NCBI GenBank assembly: GCA_037349315.1
Contig: JBAIAC010000003.1
Coordinates: 13,392,501-13,456,500 of the forward strand
Direction: 5' to 3'
Source: Chelydra serpentina
Taxonomy: Eukaryota; Chordata; Testudines; Chelydridae
DNA length: 64,000 bases
In this document: positions 33,149 through 45,893 of the stretch, one piece after another
Position numbering within the stretch: the first letter of the stretch is position 1
Layout: every line of letters begins with the position of its first letter
Program-made: the position numbers and the translations under genes
Notes under the pieces: generated by a model
What the model saw: the letters and a program-made list of their open reading frames with translations, nothing else
Database searches by the model: none
What the model was told of the DNA's origin: nothing

Positions 33149-34690
33149 AGTCACAGTTGGACCATCAGTTTGTTCTGATAGGCAATTCTCATGTTTCCTC
33201 TCCTTTCCCATCTGTTTCTTTCAGTATACATGTGCATACTAGTGCTGAGAAAATCCAGTGCTAGGACTACAAAATATTACAGGACTTTATTAGAATTATT
33301 AGAGTTTTTTGCTTGATTCATATTTGGATTTGTACCTAGTAGCTGCAAAGTTACTTGCCAGGAAGAAAACATTTAGCCTAACTATATGGGGCCAAGTTTG
33401 GAGCAAAGATTATAATCACACATTTTAACGTTTTAAATTCCATAGCAGAAAGACTTAGAGAATATTGTATAATGTTTTGAAGGAAGATTTCTTCTAAGCA
33501 AATTTTAGTTTTGCTTCATGAAGCAAACCTCTGCAATGATATGTCTTTCATGATCTGCACAAGAAAGGTGGGTTCCTTGAACATATACACACCATGTCCT
33601 GGAAGTCAGGCTGAGATTTTTCTCAAACTGAATTTTTTTGCTATGGATAAACAATAGAGAACAAAATAAGTGTCTCACAGAATTGGATTTGAGTCTAGCA
33701 GGTTCCCCCCCCAAAATGGCCTTAAGGATTACTTGCTATTATGTTTGATTTTTAGCCAACAGAAAACTTTCAGCTAGAGCAGAAGTCTGAGATTTAACTG
33801 TAGAAGATGAGAAAAACCTCTATTAATTTTGTCTCCAAGAAATCAATGATTGGAGTTTCAATCTCTTTTAGGGGCATCTGTATTCTTTATCTCCCTGTCT
33901 GGCCTGAGAAATAAACTCCCCATATACTCTGCCATATGATTTACAGGTTGTTGGCTTGAGACATAAGGACAGTAAGTCAATAGTCTCTTTCTGAAAATCC
34001 TGCTGAAAGTTCGGATTGTCTAATATGAGACATGCGATCAGAATCAATCTGCTGTTGTGAGGTTGTATTCTCCTACTTTGCACAGAAACACCAACTGGGA
34101 TAATTTCCCCCGAGTCTTCTGAAGACCTGTCCCTGAAACACGAGAGTTTGGAACAAAAGTCTGGAAGGCAACCAAGGACATAAGAATGTTGTCTGTTGCG
34201 TCCTTTTTTTCAGTTTCATTGCAGTAATTAGTCAACTCTATGAAAAGGAGGAAGGCACATACATGACATGCTCAGACTCAAGAGCTATAAAAATACTTTT
34301 TTTGTTGGTTTGGACATGGGTTTTTTCCATACCGATACTTCCTAACACTTGAAAACAGAACATCACTAGTGACTTCTGCCTAGACTCACAAAAGTGCTTA
34401 TGTGACCACATCTGAATTCCTGCACCTGAGTCTCAGTTTTGGGACCACTGTGACTCTCAGAACATCTTCTGAACCTGTGGGCATCTAAACTCAATCTGTG
34501 TGTATGTTTTTGCAGTAAAAAGTTCCCTAGTCACCCAGTGATGGTTTTGCCTCCGTATGTGCACTGAGGCACTCAGACGCCCACAGGGAGGCCAATCTCC
34601 TGTTTAATCCCCGAGTGATTCACAAGCTAGGGGAAGATAGACATTTGGCTGCCTAGGTCAAATGCAGAACCTGATCCAGTAAGTGTGCTC
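33149..34690. other. unassigned DNA, possible relic frame at 33868-34235
   Basis: Mostly AT-rich and unassigned. Minus-strand frames at 33868-34235 give a Leu-rich segment followed by 'LKPTTCKSYGRVYGEF'. This loosely recalls the N-terminal domain of tyrosine recombinases, but no catalytic residues follow. Confidence 0.25.
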
Positions 34691-34749
34691 ATGGTCATCT
34701 ACCAGGCTGGGTCCCTCTTGTGAGTTCACACAACAACTGAGGGCATAAC

Positions 34750-35220
34750 TTTTAGCCTGGTGGTGAGTCACTCATCTGGGATGTGGGAGACTCTCTTGGC
34801 TCAAGTCTCCCACTCCCCAGTCGTCCTGAGTGGAGAAGGGATTTCAAGGGGCATCTGGCACCTCTCAGGTCAGTGCCCTAGTCATTGGGCTCCTCCTCCT
34901 CTCCCCCTCAAATTCTGGCAAAAAAGGTATAAGTGCCTAATTCCAAAAAGGGTTTCTGGCTGAGAATCACTAGCAGAGAGAGGTGACTCCCTGCAGCCTG
35001 GATGTAGGCTCCTATCTCCCTGAGAGGGGTAGGGTTTAGCAACTCATGGCCTAGCTTAGCCGGCTCCCTGCCTACCTTTCTGGCTTTTGTGCATCATATT
35101 CTCTAATCTCTACCCATTCATTGGATAGAGAGCCTAGGAGCCTAACTCAGGCTTTGTGCATCACAATGAGTTCCTGTGGCTATCTAGGTGCCTAAAATTT
35201 AGGAGCTGTAACTCTGAGCA
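34750..35220. repeat. dispersed repeat with tRNA-like arm
   Basis: The arm 'gtcactcatctgggatgtgg', then 'cttggctcaagtctcccact', is followed by a block shared with 7130-7500 ('taggctcctatctccctgag', 'cctagcttagccggctccct'). Confidence 0.5.
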
Positions 35221-35289
35221 TTATAGTGCATAACTCCCTTTGTGCTGAATATTGATGGACTCCTTCAGGCTTTCATAATTAAGGCTTTG

Positions 35290-35965
35290 CACAGATTCCA
35301 AGGCCATACGGGACCATTGTGATAATCTATTCTGACCTGTATTACACGTGCCAGAGAACTTCTCCAAAACAATTCCTGGATCAGATCTTCCAGAAAAAAA
35401 CATCCAATCTAGATTTTAAATTTGCCAGTAATGGAGAATCTATCACGACCCTTGGTAAATTGTCCCAATGGTTAACTACTTTCAATGTTAAAAACTTACA
35501 CCTGATTTCCAGTCTGAATTTGTCTAGTTTCAACTTCCAGCCTTTGGATTGTTTTAGAGCTTTCTCTGCTAGATTGACAAGCCCATTATGAAATCTTTGT
35601 ACCCCATGTAGGTACTTATGCACTGTAATCAAGTCACCCCTTAATTTTCTCTTTGTTAAACTAAATAGATTGAGCTCTTTGATTCTGTCACTATAAGGCA
35701 TGTTTTCTAACCCTTAATCATTCTTGTTCTTCTGTGGTCCCTCTCCAATTTATCAATATGGGTCTTGAATCATGGACACCAAGACTGGACACAGAATTCC
35801 AGCAGCGCTCACACCAAATAACCCCTCTACTCCTATTTTAGATCCTCCTGTTATGCATCCAAGGATTGCATTAGCCCTTGTGGTCACAGCGTCCATTAAA
35901 GAAGGTACAGAGGCCTCCCTACCTAACTTTGTTTGACCTTGCAAACACTTTATAAAGATCATTCT
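35290..35965 (-). mobile_element. CR1 LINE 3' fragment
   Basis: Minus-strand CR1 with its 3' side at about 35290-35380 (reverse of 'cgggaccattgtgataatct'). The 106-residue frame at 35381-35701 includes 'IKELNLFSLTKRKLRGDLI', the conserved C-terminal ORF2 motif. It ends near 35965 in a broken RT C-terminal region. Confidence 0.85.
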
Positions 35966-38098
35966 TTTGTGAGTGAAGTTCTATTATTTTTAAATCAGAT
36001 TGGCCTACAGGGAAGTATACAGTATAACAATGCCACAATCCCCTCAGAACTCAGAGTGATAGAAATCTAGATTAATATATGTAAAATCTTGACACATTTT
36101 CCAGAGAGCTGTAGTGGTTTTGGGTGTCTCCAATTTTGGGTGCGCAACATGAGATATATTTAAGGGTGATTTTAAGAAAATACTGAACACCTGCTCTCTG
36201 AAAAGCAAGCCTGTTTAAAGTGTCTCAAGTTGGGCACAGGAAAACTGAGTCACTCCACATTATTAGCCATTTTTTGAATTCTAAAACCTTTTGCTGTTGC
36301 ATTTATTTTTTTCTTTTCTGACTGTTTCAGAATTCCAAAAGCCCCTCAGTATAGGTCATTTAACCTTTTCCTTCTCATACAAGAGATACATATCCAGGAA
36401 TTCGAAGGGGAAAGAGATAATTGTGAACTTGGAAGAGGCTTTGTTATTTAAAAGGTCACATAGACTTAGAAAAATTGAAAGAAGTAGGAATAAGGTGGGA
36501 TTGCAATCAACTTTGACTTCTTCCTACATGTAAAAAAATATAAAACCCAATTATGCAACAGAAAATGTCTGAGTTTTTTTTGTTTTTGTTTTTCTCATCC
36601 GGCTTTGCTACAGTCTCTAAGAAGACAGTGGCCTGTAGAAAGAAATGACAGACAACTAACAAGCTCATACCACATGCCAGCTCCAGCTATGTTGTATGTT
36701 TGATTTCTTATCAAGAAGATGGAATGCAGTTTGAGACCAGAATTTGTAATGCCCGTAGGAAAGGCTCCATAACAAAAGCTACTGTGAAAAGGTGCTGACA
36801 TGAGAGAAGGGCTCACTTTTGTTAGATAAAACAGGGGCTCCCGATGCTTGGAGAGGTAATCACACTGAAATATGGCACATGCTGGGAAAGGGGAACTGAT
36901 CACTGGCCAACAAGATCGTTTCATTGACATATATGAATAACCTCATGTGAACGCCCCTTAAAAAGAAACCACAGGACTCAAATGCAGTATTAAAGAAAAT
37001 CCTTAGACGTTAAATACAATTTCTAAAATGAGCTGGGGTATTCTCACAATGGCAGCTGGCTGGAATTTTCTTGTTCTAAGCTGGGACCCAAGGTCCCATA
37101 GGCTTCTTCAAAAACCTCAGGCTGACTCCCCCCTAAACCAAATGCCGCCACTAAATCATTTTCAAAGATTTATCATAATCAAATAATTAACAGGCCTGAT
37201 TCTCTACATTAGCTTTACTCCATTGTCACCTCACTGAAGACAGCAGAATGACCCCAGTGTCAGACTTGCTGTAGCAGAGTGAAGAATCAGAGAATCAAGC
37301 CCAATATGCTTTCAATGTAATATGAGATGATAAATCATCTACTGATTTTTGTATTGTTTGACAGCTCAGACCATAATGTGGTTTTCAAATTATCATAACA
37401 GTCTAACGCTTAGTCTGTCATGTCTCACGCTATAGCAAATGTATTAATTGATTGACTGCCTGCCATATTATTGATCTGGGATAGATGAAGATGAGAAAGT
37501 GCCTGGCATTCTCTAAAAGGCTTTCAAAATTTTACAGTGTGGATCAGATTCTTGGTGGGATTTAATAAAACCACAGTGGATGTATTCATCTGAATCCAAG
37601 CCCTTCCCCCAAACTCATCATTGTAAATTTGCTCAAAATAAGTGTATCCCTAATAGATTGTCACAAAATCAATTGCTTTTTCTAATCTTTGATTGATCAT
37701 CCTGCTTTGATAATAGTGAGCTAGCAAAGAGTTTGATCCCTTATAATCAATGCTCCTTTGGCAGCTACAAAGGTGAGCAATCTAGCCTTCAGTTGCTGAG
37801 TGAAATGGGAGTTCATGCTGTTGTTTATTTGCTGTCTGCCCAAAGGAACATTTTAATCAATGGTCACATAACGCTGATATTCTATTGGTTCATGACAAGC
37901 ATTCTGGTAGTTTTTACAGATTCCTTGTTCTTTTAATTACCGTGTAAATTGAATGAAGATGGTCAGTTTCATTCAGGTTTGAGTTATTAATAGTGTGAAA
38001 ATTAGTTCTAATTGGGAATGGACTCATTTCAGATCTAGTTTTTGAGCACACAAGAGGATGGAGTAAACAGATCCAAGCTTTTGGGTTGGCTTAGTATT
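35966..38098. other. unassigned DNA with candidate conserved non-coding segment
   Basis: No gene. 37640-37950 is repeat-free and has several CTTTGAT/CTTTGG words that resemble TCF/LEF sites. A 111-codon minus frame at 36595-36930 has no signature. Confidence 0.3.
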
Positions 38099-38119
38099 TA
38101 AAAAAAAAAAAAAAAAAAA
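38099..38119 (+). repeat. poly(A) run
   Basis: About 20 A residues with no SINE or processed-gene body directly upstream that I can recognise. Confidence 0.85.
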
Positions 38120-38739
38120 GGCCAATTAGGGATTTGCAGAGTTCACACTGAGGTTAGCAATTCCCCTAAAGCTGTGAGGCTGTTTCTACATGGGGTTTTG
38201 GTTGGACCTTGTCTCCAGATTTGAAACAGATTCTAAACAATTGTGCTACTCTAAAACCTCTAAACAATTGTGACTTTCAGCTGCTGGGGATGCTGTGATA
38301 AATGGGTGCCAAAGGGAAGTGCTGGTACAAGTGGATGAACTTCATTTAAGTTAGCTGACATGGGCCAGGGTTACAGAAGGTTAGTCACTATGTAGCATGG
38401 CAGGAAGATTAATATCCAATGACCCCAGTGCCTATTTCTACAGCTGAAGACCACTCTAGTCACTCCCTGGCTCATCAGCCCAATCTTGGTCTGTCCTTGG
38501 TTCCCTGGAAGTTTTCTTGAGGGAAAGCCTGTGGATCTTTTCATCCCCTCCCCAAAAAGGACAAGGAAGGGGGAATGTAGTGCACAGGTTACCTTCCCCT
38601 TAGCTCTGGAGGCTAGGGGAACAGGAGACGATTGGAGACGTCAGCACCTTGCTGCCTCCACTGCCCCCAGCTAATCATGTTTCCCTAGGCTTTTCCATGG
38701 TGCTCATTATCATGTTGTTCGAGCACCTCACAACCATTA
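38120..38739. other. unassigned DNA
   Basis: Nothing recognised. Confidence 0.4.
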
Positions 38740-38900
38740 ATAAATTACCCCCCTGGCTGCCCTGTGAGGCAGGGAAATGCCTAGTATCCCCATTTTGCAG
38801 ATGGGAGGAACAAAGATTAAGAGGTTCTGTGGCTGGTTGAAGGTTACACACCGTCTGTGCCAGGGCCGGGAGCAGAGCCATAGCTGCTCCTGATTCCTGG
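38740..38900 (-). repeat. MIR-like SINE
   Basis: Reverse-strand core and head: 'ccccattttgcagatgggag', 'ctggttgaaggttacacacc', then 'gggccgggagcagagccata'. Confidence 0.65.
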
Positions 38901-39164
38901 CCTAGCTCCCTCACCATCCTTGATCTCAAAGGCAAAATGGGGGCCCTCTGCACAGCTCTGGCACTGAGGTGTGTGATCACCGCAGGCAGGATGTCCAGAC
39001 ATGCAACCCCTTGAGGCCCACATCATATTTTTTTGAAAAATCCTAAGCCCATGTTTTGAATCTACAGAGCAAGAAGTTCTAGGTAGTCTGTGGCATAGCC
39101 AAGTCAGCTCTGTATAAACATGTTGATGGATAACTGAGCAGAAGAAAAGTGTATTGTGCCCCCT

Positions 39165-39268
39165 CCAGACATGCAAATATTTGCCCAGCGTTACAGAGCA
39201 GAATCAGAACTGGGACTAGAATCCCCCGTCTTTCTGCTTCTGCACCAATGCCTTACCTACTAGGCAAC
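39165..39268 (-). repeat. MIR-like SINE head fragment
   Basis: The plus strand shows 'agaactgggactagaatccc' and 'caatgccttacctactaggc', the reverse of a tRNA-like SINE head. Confidence 0.6.
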
Positions 39269-39269
39269 A

Positions 39270-40084
39270 TCACCACCCATCAGCACCATGGCTGGCCCCA
39301 GTGCCTTGGCCCCTTCCCTACTCAAAGGGTGTGCCGCATGATATCCATTGCACATGTCTCCAAGAATGGCTCTGCAGCCAAAATTCATAACACCCCACTT
39401 CATATTTCTGGATCAGGGGGCTCCATTCTGTTCTTTTCCCCTGACTCTATGTAGTAAACAGTTGATAGAGAACTACCTTGATCTCACTCATCCCTAGAAA
39501 TGACATTTAAACAATTTGCCACATACACTTCTCAGTGTATTCAGGCTAAATAGGGGCTCTAATCTTAAGAAATGTCAGAATTAGTCTAAGGAAAATAAGT
39601 GAATTTCCCATTTATGAACATGAAACAATACTACCGAGATTGTTTCCCTCACCAGTTAAAATATTGGTGCCCGTGTGTCTTATTTTAATTGGCTCATTTA
39701 GTTTGTGAACCCTAGCCTCCTCTCCTTCCCTCAGGGAATGTCAGAAATACATATGCTCTTCCTGCGTGTTTGTATTTTGCATTGGGATCTCTAATTCATC
39801 TGGCGGATGTGTAAAATCCCAGTAGCCAGGTGATTCCCTAGTGACTTCCTTGTTGATAATACTGAAGAACCCAAGCTAATCAAGCAAACATTGGCATTTA
39901 CTTATGTTCACAGTTTTCCCTCTGGATCCAACTTTTTGTGGTTTTTATGATCTAGTTTAAGGTTGGGTTTGTGTTGATTCTCCGTACGTTTCTTGAAATC
40001 ATGTCCTTTTGGGAGGGGGTCTCTTCCAGCACAACCATAGAAGATGTGCAGATGGACAGCTTTTCAGTTAATTGAGATCTCTAT
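39270..40084. other. unassigned DNA
   Basis: No repeat or coding signal recognised. Confidence 0.35.
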
Positions 40085-40160
40085 TATATATCCCCTAAAC
40101 ACTACACTCTGTGATCTAGCACACTGGGAGCTAGAAGACCTGTGTTCTACTCCAGGTTCT
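40085..40160 (+). repeat. SINE head fragment
   Basis: 'gagctagaagacctgtgttc' and 'tactccaggttctgttgtga' match a MIR-like head, cut off by the CR1 that follows. Confidence 0.5.
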
Positions 40161-40620
40161 GTTGTGAATTGGGATTAAAATTGGAAAAGGTACAGCAAAG
40201 GGCTACAAAAAAGATTAGGGGTATGGAACAGCTTCCCTATGAGGAGAGATTAATAAGATTGGGACTTTTTAGCCTGAAAAAGGAATGATTAAGGGAGGAT
40301 ATGATAGAAATCTGTAAAATCATGACTGGCGTGGAGAACGTAAACAGGGAAGTGTTATTTACCCCTTCACATACCACAAGAATCAAGGGTCACCTGATGA
40401 AATTAATAGGCAACAGATTTAAAACAAACAAGGCAGTACTGCTTCACACACCACACAGTCAATCTGTGGCATTTCTTGCCAGGGGATGTTGTGAAGGCTA
40501 AAAGTATAACTGGGTTCAAAAAAGAACTAGATAAGTTCATGGAGGATAGGTCCATCGATGGCTATTAGACAAAAAGGCTAGTAGAAGATCTCACTACGGA
40601 GTTATATGGCTGAGGAAGGC
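40161..40620 (+). mobile_element. CR1 LINE fragment, ORF2 end and 3' UTR
   Basis: The plus strand reads 'aaattggaaaaggtacagca' and 'gggacttttagcctg'-type CR1 text, then the end of ORF2 and the 3' UTR ('tcatggaggataggtccatc'). Similar text in reverse is at 51090-51330. It stops before the CR1 terminus, so it is truncated at both ends. Confidence 0.85.
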
Positions 40621-40982
40621 TGTGAAAGAGCACGATAATAGTGAGTAATGTGATATGGTGTACTGTGCTTTACCTGGCCCTGCCCTTTTGGGGCCTGGTA
40701 GGAATTTTGTGGTGGTTACTGTACATTTATGATGATTGCACTGTTTGTCACTTGGCCTAGGAGTTGTCATGCTGCACAGTTATAACTAAGTGGGTGCTTT
40801 CAGTATCACTAGGCACCTGTGGTGTACATTGGAAACTAATAAAGATGAATTATTTCCCAAACAATAGCCTTTTATTGAGTAATGAAAACACTGCAAAAAC
40901 CCTGTGTGAGGTAAAAGCAAATCCTTTAAAAACTGCATGTATGGAACACCGTTTAAGAGGGTGAAAGAACATTTGTGTCCAT
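40621..40982. other. unassigned DNA
   Basis: Nothing recognised. Confidence 0.35.
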
Positions 40983-41129
40983 TTTAGCTACGCATACACT
41001 GACCTGTGAGAGCCATGGTTGCTGTATGTGATGCTGCGGTTTTGTTTGCTGTCCCCATAGTGTGGAGCGGTGGGGGTAGTGCAGCAGCTCCTGATGCCAC
41101 ATGGAATGCGGAAGGGGAGTTGTAAGGAG

Positions 41130-42740
41130 GTGCTACAGTAGAGTGCAGCCCAGGGAGGAAGAGGGTGGCAAGCCGGGGCTTGTTGAATTAGTAGGTCCAT
41201 CCTGCAACATCTGTGTTTGCTGCTGGATAAGCCCCGTATGTCCTGGTGCCTCTCCCTCTCCTTTTGCTGCTGGGACTCTTGGGCCCTTCTCCTGTCTGCT
41301 CTTTCCTTCTCCATTCAGCCTGAAATAGTCATCCTCCCAGGCCCTCTGTTCACAGTCTGTTGCTGCACTGGCTTTCAGGATCTCACGGAACATGTAATTC
41401 TGAGTCCTCTTCTTTCTCCTATTTATATGGCTCAGGTGCTCCCTGGGTGTGGAGAGAGAATCCCTTGGGACTGCAATGGCAGCAACTGCAGATACAACAC
41501 ACAGAGGCATCATTGTCCATATAGTCACAATGGAGCGCAAAACGTAAAATTCAGAATTTCCTTCCCCGGCTCTCATACAGTTTTAAACAAGACATGCTAA
41601 CTGACACTTCTGCTTCAGGGTGCTTGCGCATGGTGCCACTCCCTGCTCCAGCCATGGTGGATATGGCCTGCCAGGGGTGAGGGAAATGAGGGAATTGCTC
41701 AGTTGTGTGACACAAAGTATAGGGCAATGCAGTGGTGACGTTAGCTGATGTCTCACTCCTGAGGGTGGCAAAGGCACAGATTTAACAGCTACTGCTGGTG
41801 TCCTGAAGGCGCCCGAGCCTGTATGCTACTAGCCTATTTACTGCAATGGTGCCTGCTCAAATTATCACCAACTGGCCTGGGAAAGTGTCCTACCACAGAG
41901 GAAGAAATAAGGCTGCCCTCCCTAGAGACCTTCTGCAGAGGATTGCAGAGTACCTCCATGGAAGTTTTATTGAGCTCTCTCAGGAGGATTCAGGGGACAT
42001 CCTTGTGTACATACAAAAACTACTCTGCTTGCTCTCCCTCCCCCCGACGTTACAGGGGAATGAAAAGCAGATAATAATGCTACCTCTCTTTGTACTGCTA
42101 CCTTTACTAGTACAAGTACATTAACAGGGCAAAGCTAGTGACTCCTCATTAAATTAGGGGCACTATCAGTACATTTCTACAATGGAAAATACATTTACAT
42201 ATTTACCTGAGGTTCCTTCTCCTGCATCAGGCTCATATATACTTGACTGCAGCACTGACTGGAATGTGGTGGAGTCTCAAACAGGTCCTGCCTCATGGCA
42301 TAGCTGTACCCTGCTCCCACCCCCCTGATTGCATCTCCTCCATCCCCTGCAGAGACCTGTGACTTGGGCTCCTCAGAGGTATCCTCAGTGGGCTTCAGGG
42401 TGGTAGTGGGGTCTCTGCGGAATATGGCATGCAGCTCTTCGTAACTCTGGCAGCTTGACACTGGATCCACTGTTGGCCTCCCTGGCCGCCTGATATGCCT
42501 GCCACAGTTCCTGGTCTTTCACACGGCACTGCTGCTGGGTCCTTGTCATACCCCCTTCTCCTTCATCCCCAGTGAAATCTGCTCATAGATGTCCATCCTT
42601 CTACAGCAGGTTTGGACCTGTGCCTGCACAGCCTCTTCTCCCCGCAAGCCCAGGAGATCCAATATCTCCTGTCCTCTCTAGGCCAGAGTGTGTGTGGAGC
42701 GTAGACCTGGAATGGTCGTCTGGGCAGTTTCATACAACCA
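41130..42740 (-). pseudogene. Myb/SANT (trihelix)-like transposon protein, broken
   Basis: Minus-strand pieces in order. About 42640-42480 gives 'GEEAVQAQVQ', 'RMDIYEQISLGMKEKG' and 'CRVKDQELWQAYQAARE', a helix-rich trihelix domain with the spaced Trp/Tyr positions of Myb/SANT-like proteins. 42470-42195 gives 'SCQSYEELHAIF' and an acidic, Ser/Thr-rich linker. 41576-41133 gives 'KKRTQNYMFREILKAS' and 'QQQTQMLQD', the C-terminal basic and coiled part. Frameshifts separate them. In intact elements this protein binds transposon ends and partners the transposase. The stretch 41846-42124 instead has an open 92-codon plus frame that I cannot explain. Confidence 0.6.
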
Positions 42741-42750
42741 TGAACAGCTG

Positions 42751-42777
42751 TTAGGTGTGCTCGCCAAGCACACCTAA
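42751..42777. repeat. 11-bp perfect hairpin
   Basis: TTAGGTGTGCT and its exact reverse complement are separated by CGCCA, just upstream of the trihelix-like frame on the minus strand. Confidence 0.9.
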
Positions 42778-43124
42778 ATTCTTTAAAAAGGAATTTTAAA
42801 AATTCACAGGGTTGAAAGGGTGGGGCGGGGCTCCTGGCCAGTGGAGTTCACAATTGTGATCAGAGCAATCAGTGTCTGGGGATTGTGGGACAGCTGCTGG
42901 AGGACTGTTAGGGTCAACGTAGGTAACACCGTGCCTGAACTCACGCTGAGTCCACCGCAATATATCAACCCTGGCTCATGACACGACGGGAGGTGGTGTC
43001 ACTGTGTTGCCATGACGGGTGCTTACACTGGTGGAAGACAAATTTAAGTGTAGACACGTGCACACTGGGTCAATGCAATGTGGCTTACATTGATGTAACT
43101 TCATAATGTAGACCAGGCCTAAAA

Positions 43125-45795
43125 TAATGTAACTTCATATTTGAGGCAGAATAGAAAAATACTATACTCACATTTTTGGTTCAATGAAATTAAGGGATAT
43201 GTGTGCATCATATGTCCTTTATCAGGGCTCCTTCCCAAGAAACTTTGAAAAGGGGAAATATAAAAGTATTTTTTCACCTGTGTATGTGTTGTGCATATAA
43301 GATGTGGCTGCCTTATTAAAGGCTCTGGTTAAGAATTTGAATAGATGTATTTCCAAGGGCTATATGCTTGTATGAGCTACTCGATATGGAGTGAAGAGCA
43401 ATATCACAATATTCAGCAAAATTTGTGTTCTGCTCTTAATGATACCTGGCCAACACACAGGCCCCAGAACCCCGCCCTAGGATACGTGCAAGTTGAGGAA
43501 GATGGAGCAATCCTCTCTGGCCATAGAGTGGTAGTGGAGTTATTCCAAAGAAGCTACTCAAGCCCAATGTCCCTATAACCCTTCCATGGAAAGGGAAGGA
43601 CCAAAAGATACATGTAGACTGCTGGTGCATGGAAGAACTGCAGACCTCAGTCCTGCCCTTCCATCTTGCACTGGTTCCAAGGCCTTCCAGCTCCTGGAGG
43701 TAAGGGGCAGTATTTACTCCTGGTGGCAGCTTTACTACCAAAATAACAGGATGTGCAAAAGTGGGAGGAATCGAGTCACGGGATTATTTATGCCTGCAGG
43801 GGGAGTGATGACTTTGAAAGACACAGGAGGGAGAAATAGGGGCTTCCCCTTGGGAAGTCAAGGCCAACATTTTCAAAAAGATGTGCCTAAAATTTCTGGG
43901 TGCTCAGCAGCTCCTATTGACTTTGGTGCTCAATATTTCTGAAAATCAAGCCACTTGCTCAAGTGCTTCAGTATGGACTGGGAAGTAGAGATTCTTGTTT
44001 TATTTATTTGTGCTGTTCATTTTCATTGACATTTTTCATGAGACCAATTTTTTTCAAAATATTTATGCAAAAGTTTTTTTCAGGCTTTTGTCAAAAGCCA
44101 GCAACCCAAACACTTACATTTGTCATGTCCTGGTCCAACTTCATCAAGTTTTGGTTGTCAAAAAAACAGCAACAAAAATACCCCCCAAACTGTTGTCAAA
44201 AGTGGAAATTTTCCATGGAAATTTTTATGCCCCTTCTTTTTTCCTGAAAATGCACATTTTCTGCAGAAACTTTCATTTTGATAAAAAAAAATAATCATTT
44301 TTCATCCAAAACAAAAAGAGAGAGAAACTTCCAACCATATCTACTTAGGAGTGTGACTTTAGTCACTTGATTTTGAAACTTTTGGCATAAGAATATAGAT
44401 CATTTCATCCCAAACACAAGTTATGTTGACCCATGAATATGTTGAGACTCCTCTGATACTTTATCCGCTATGATGTAATCAATAAAGAACCTACACATGA
44501 TTATAAAGAGGAAAAATTAGTCTACTTACTTGGCTCACTCCTAAGAAATATATGTTTTTATCCACCCAAAACTTTCATGATGCGGGTAGCCACTTTCTGT
44601 GAAGATTCAGGTTACCTGGCTGTTTGTGTGTCCCATGAATGGCTACAAATGTGTTGTTTACATCCTGTGCTGCATTACTTTATCCCTTCTTTTATGGCCC
44701 AGGTGTCTGTTGGATCTTATTTCATTGCATGGAGTTGCTGAAGCATTGCCATGGGACTTCAGCAGTAACTGCTGAGTGGTATTTTTAAGTGTGAATATGC
44801 TTTGGAGCCTTCTAGTACAGTTTCTTTGATTTATAAAGGTCAGCTGATGACTGCATAGATCAAAATTTGACTTGTTTTCAATAAGGGTCTAGCTTAGTCA
44901 ATCAATAGGCTAGCACGTTTCATACTATGGTCCCAAAAGTCCTTGGAAAAGCTCTCCTCCAATAGGATAGACATCTCACACTTCTCTCCAGCACAATGAA
45001 GCAAAATCAAAGATTTTCTTTCTTTGTAAGAAAATACAAATTCTTTGTTTATTGCCTGAATTTCAAGCAGACTATAGAAAATCTCCACGTGTGAAGGACA
45101 TGGCAGTAGCAAGCTTTGTCAGGTTTGGTTAGTGCTTTCTGTAGTGTAATGCAGAATACATTGATACAAAGTACAAGTCATGATCTTGAGCCATTAGCAA
45201 AATACCTCACCATTACTTTTCAGATCTTATGGTAAAGCATACCCCTCCAACCTATAATTTCTAATTGTCCTGGCCATCCATTAGTGGCTTCATGACCGAA
45301 TGAAGGCATCTCTTTGCCATTTAATGTATGCTTTCTGTTGCATTTTAAAAATAAAGTTGTGTAGTACTAGCAAACTAGTTACATGTTGTTTTCCATGAAA
45401 CGTAAAAGGATGGAAAAGAATTTGATTCTTAATTAAAATAAATATTCTGCGCAAAGTAAATGTATAAAACATTGGCAATTTTTCTGTCTCTTTTTTATTG
45501 ACTGACTGCTGCAAAAGAAGCTGAGTCGACAAACACTGCAACGGCTAAAACAGATTAAACAATAAAAACTGAATGAATGTGTAGGTATTGTTCTACTGTG
45601 AACCAACTCCCCAATCCCTTTTCTTACCTTTGTCTGGCATATTACCTGTATATAGAATGTCTTTGTGGGTCTCTGCATATTTCACATATTATCTTTGGTC
45701 AAATGAACTGTATTAAATACAGAAAGGATACTTTTATTATTATACTTGTTATTGTTACTACTATCTTACTTACAGACCTATTCATCATCATTGCC
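43125..45795. other. unassigned DNA with AT-rich repeat
   Basis: 43855-43950 is a degraded small palindrome ('aacattttcaaaaagatgtg', 'cctattgactttggtgctca'). 43995-44330 is a TTTTC/GAAAA-rich repeat of the type seen at 31980. The rest is AT-rich, with no gene. Confidence 0.4.
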
Positions 45796-45893
45796 ATCAT
45801 AAATAATAATAAAAGGATCAGGACCCCATTGTGCTAGGCAATATAGACAAAACAAGAAGATAGTCCCTGACCCAGAGAGCTTACAGTCTTGGT
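45796..45893 (-). repeat. ancient LINE/SINE 3'-end fragment
   Basis: The reverse strand reads 'actgtaagctctctgggtca', then 'ttgcctagcacaatggggtc' and a TTATTATT end. It is the same repeat as 262-376 in the opposite orientation. Confidence 0.65.

Larger units (their letters stand above)
40983..43124 (-). mobile_element. Harbinger-type DNA transposon relic
   Basis: Termini are 'ttttagctacgcatacac' on the left and, in reverse, 'ttttaggcctggtctacat' on the right. The interior codes on the minus strand for a Myb/trihelix-like protein, the accessory DNA-binding protein of PIF/Harbinger elements. I see no DDE transposase. The short MITE at 6126 shares its right end. Confidence 0.65.

Noticed and set aside
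38099..38119. Processed pseudogene tail
   Set aside because: The A run has no gene-like body upstream and no target duplication that I could see.
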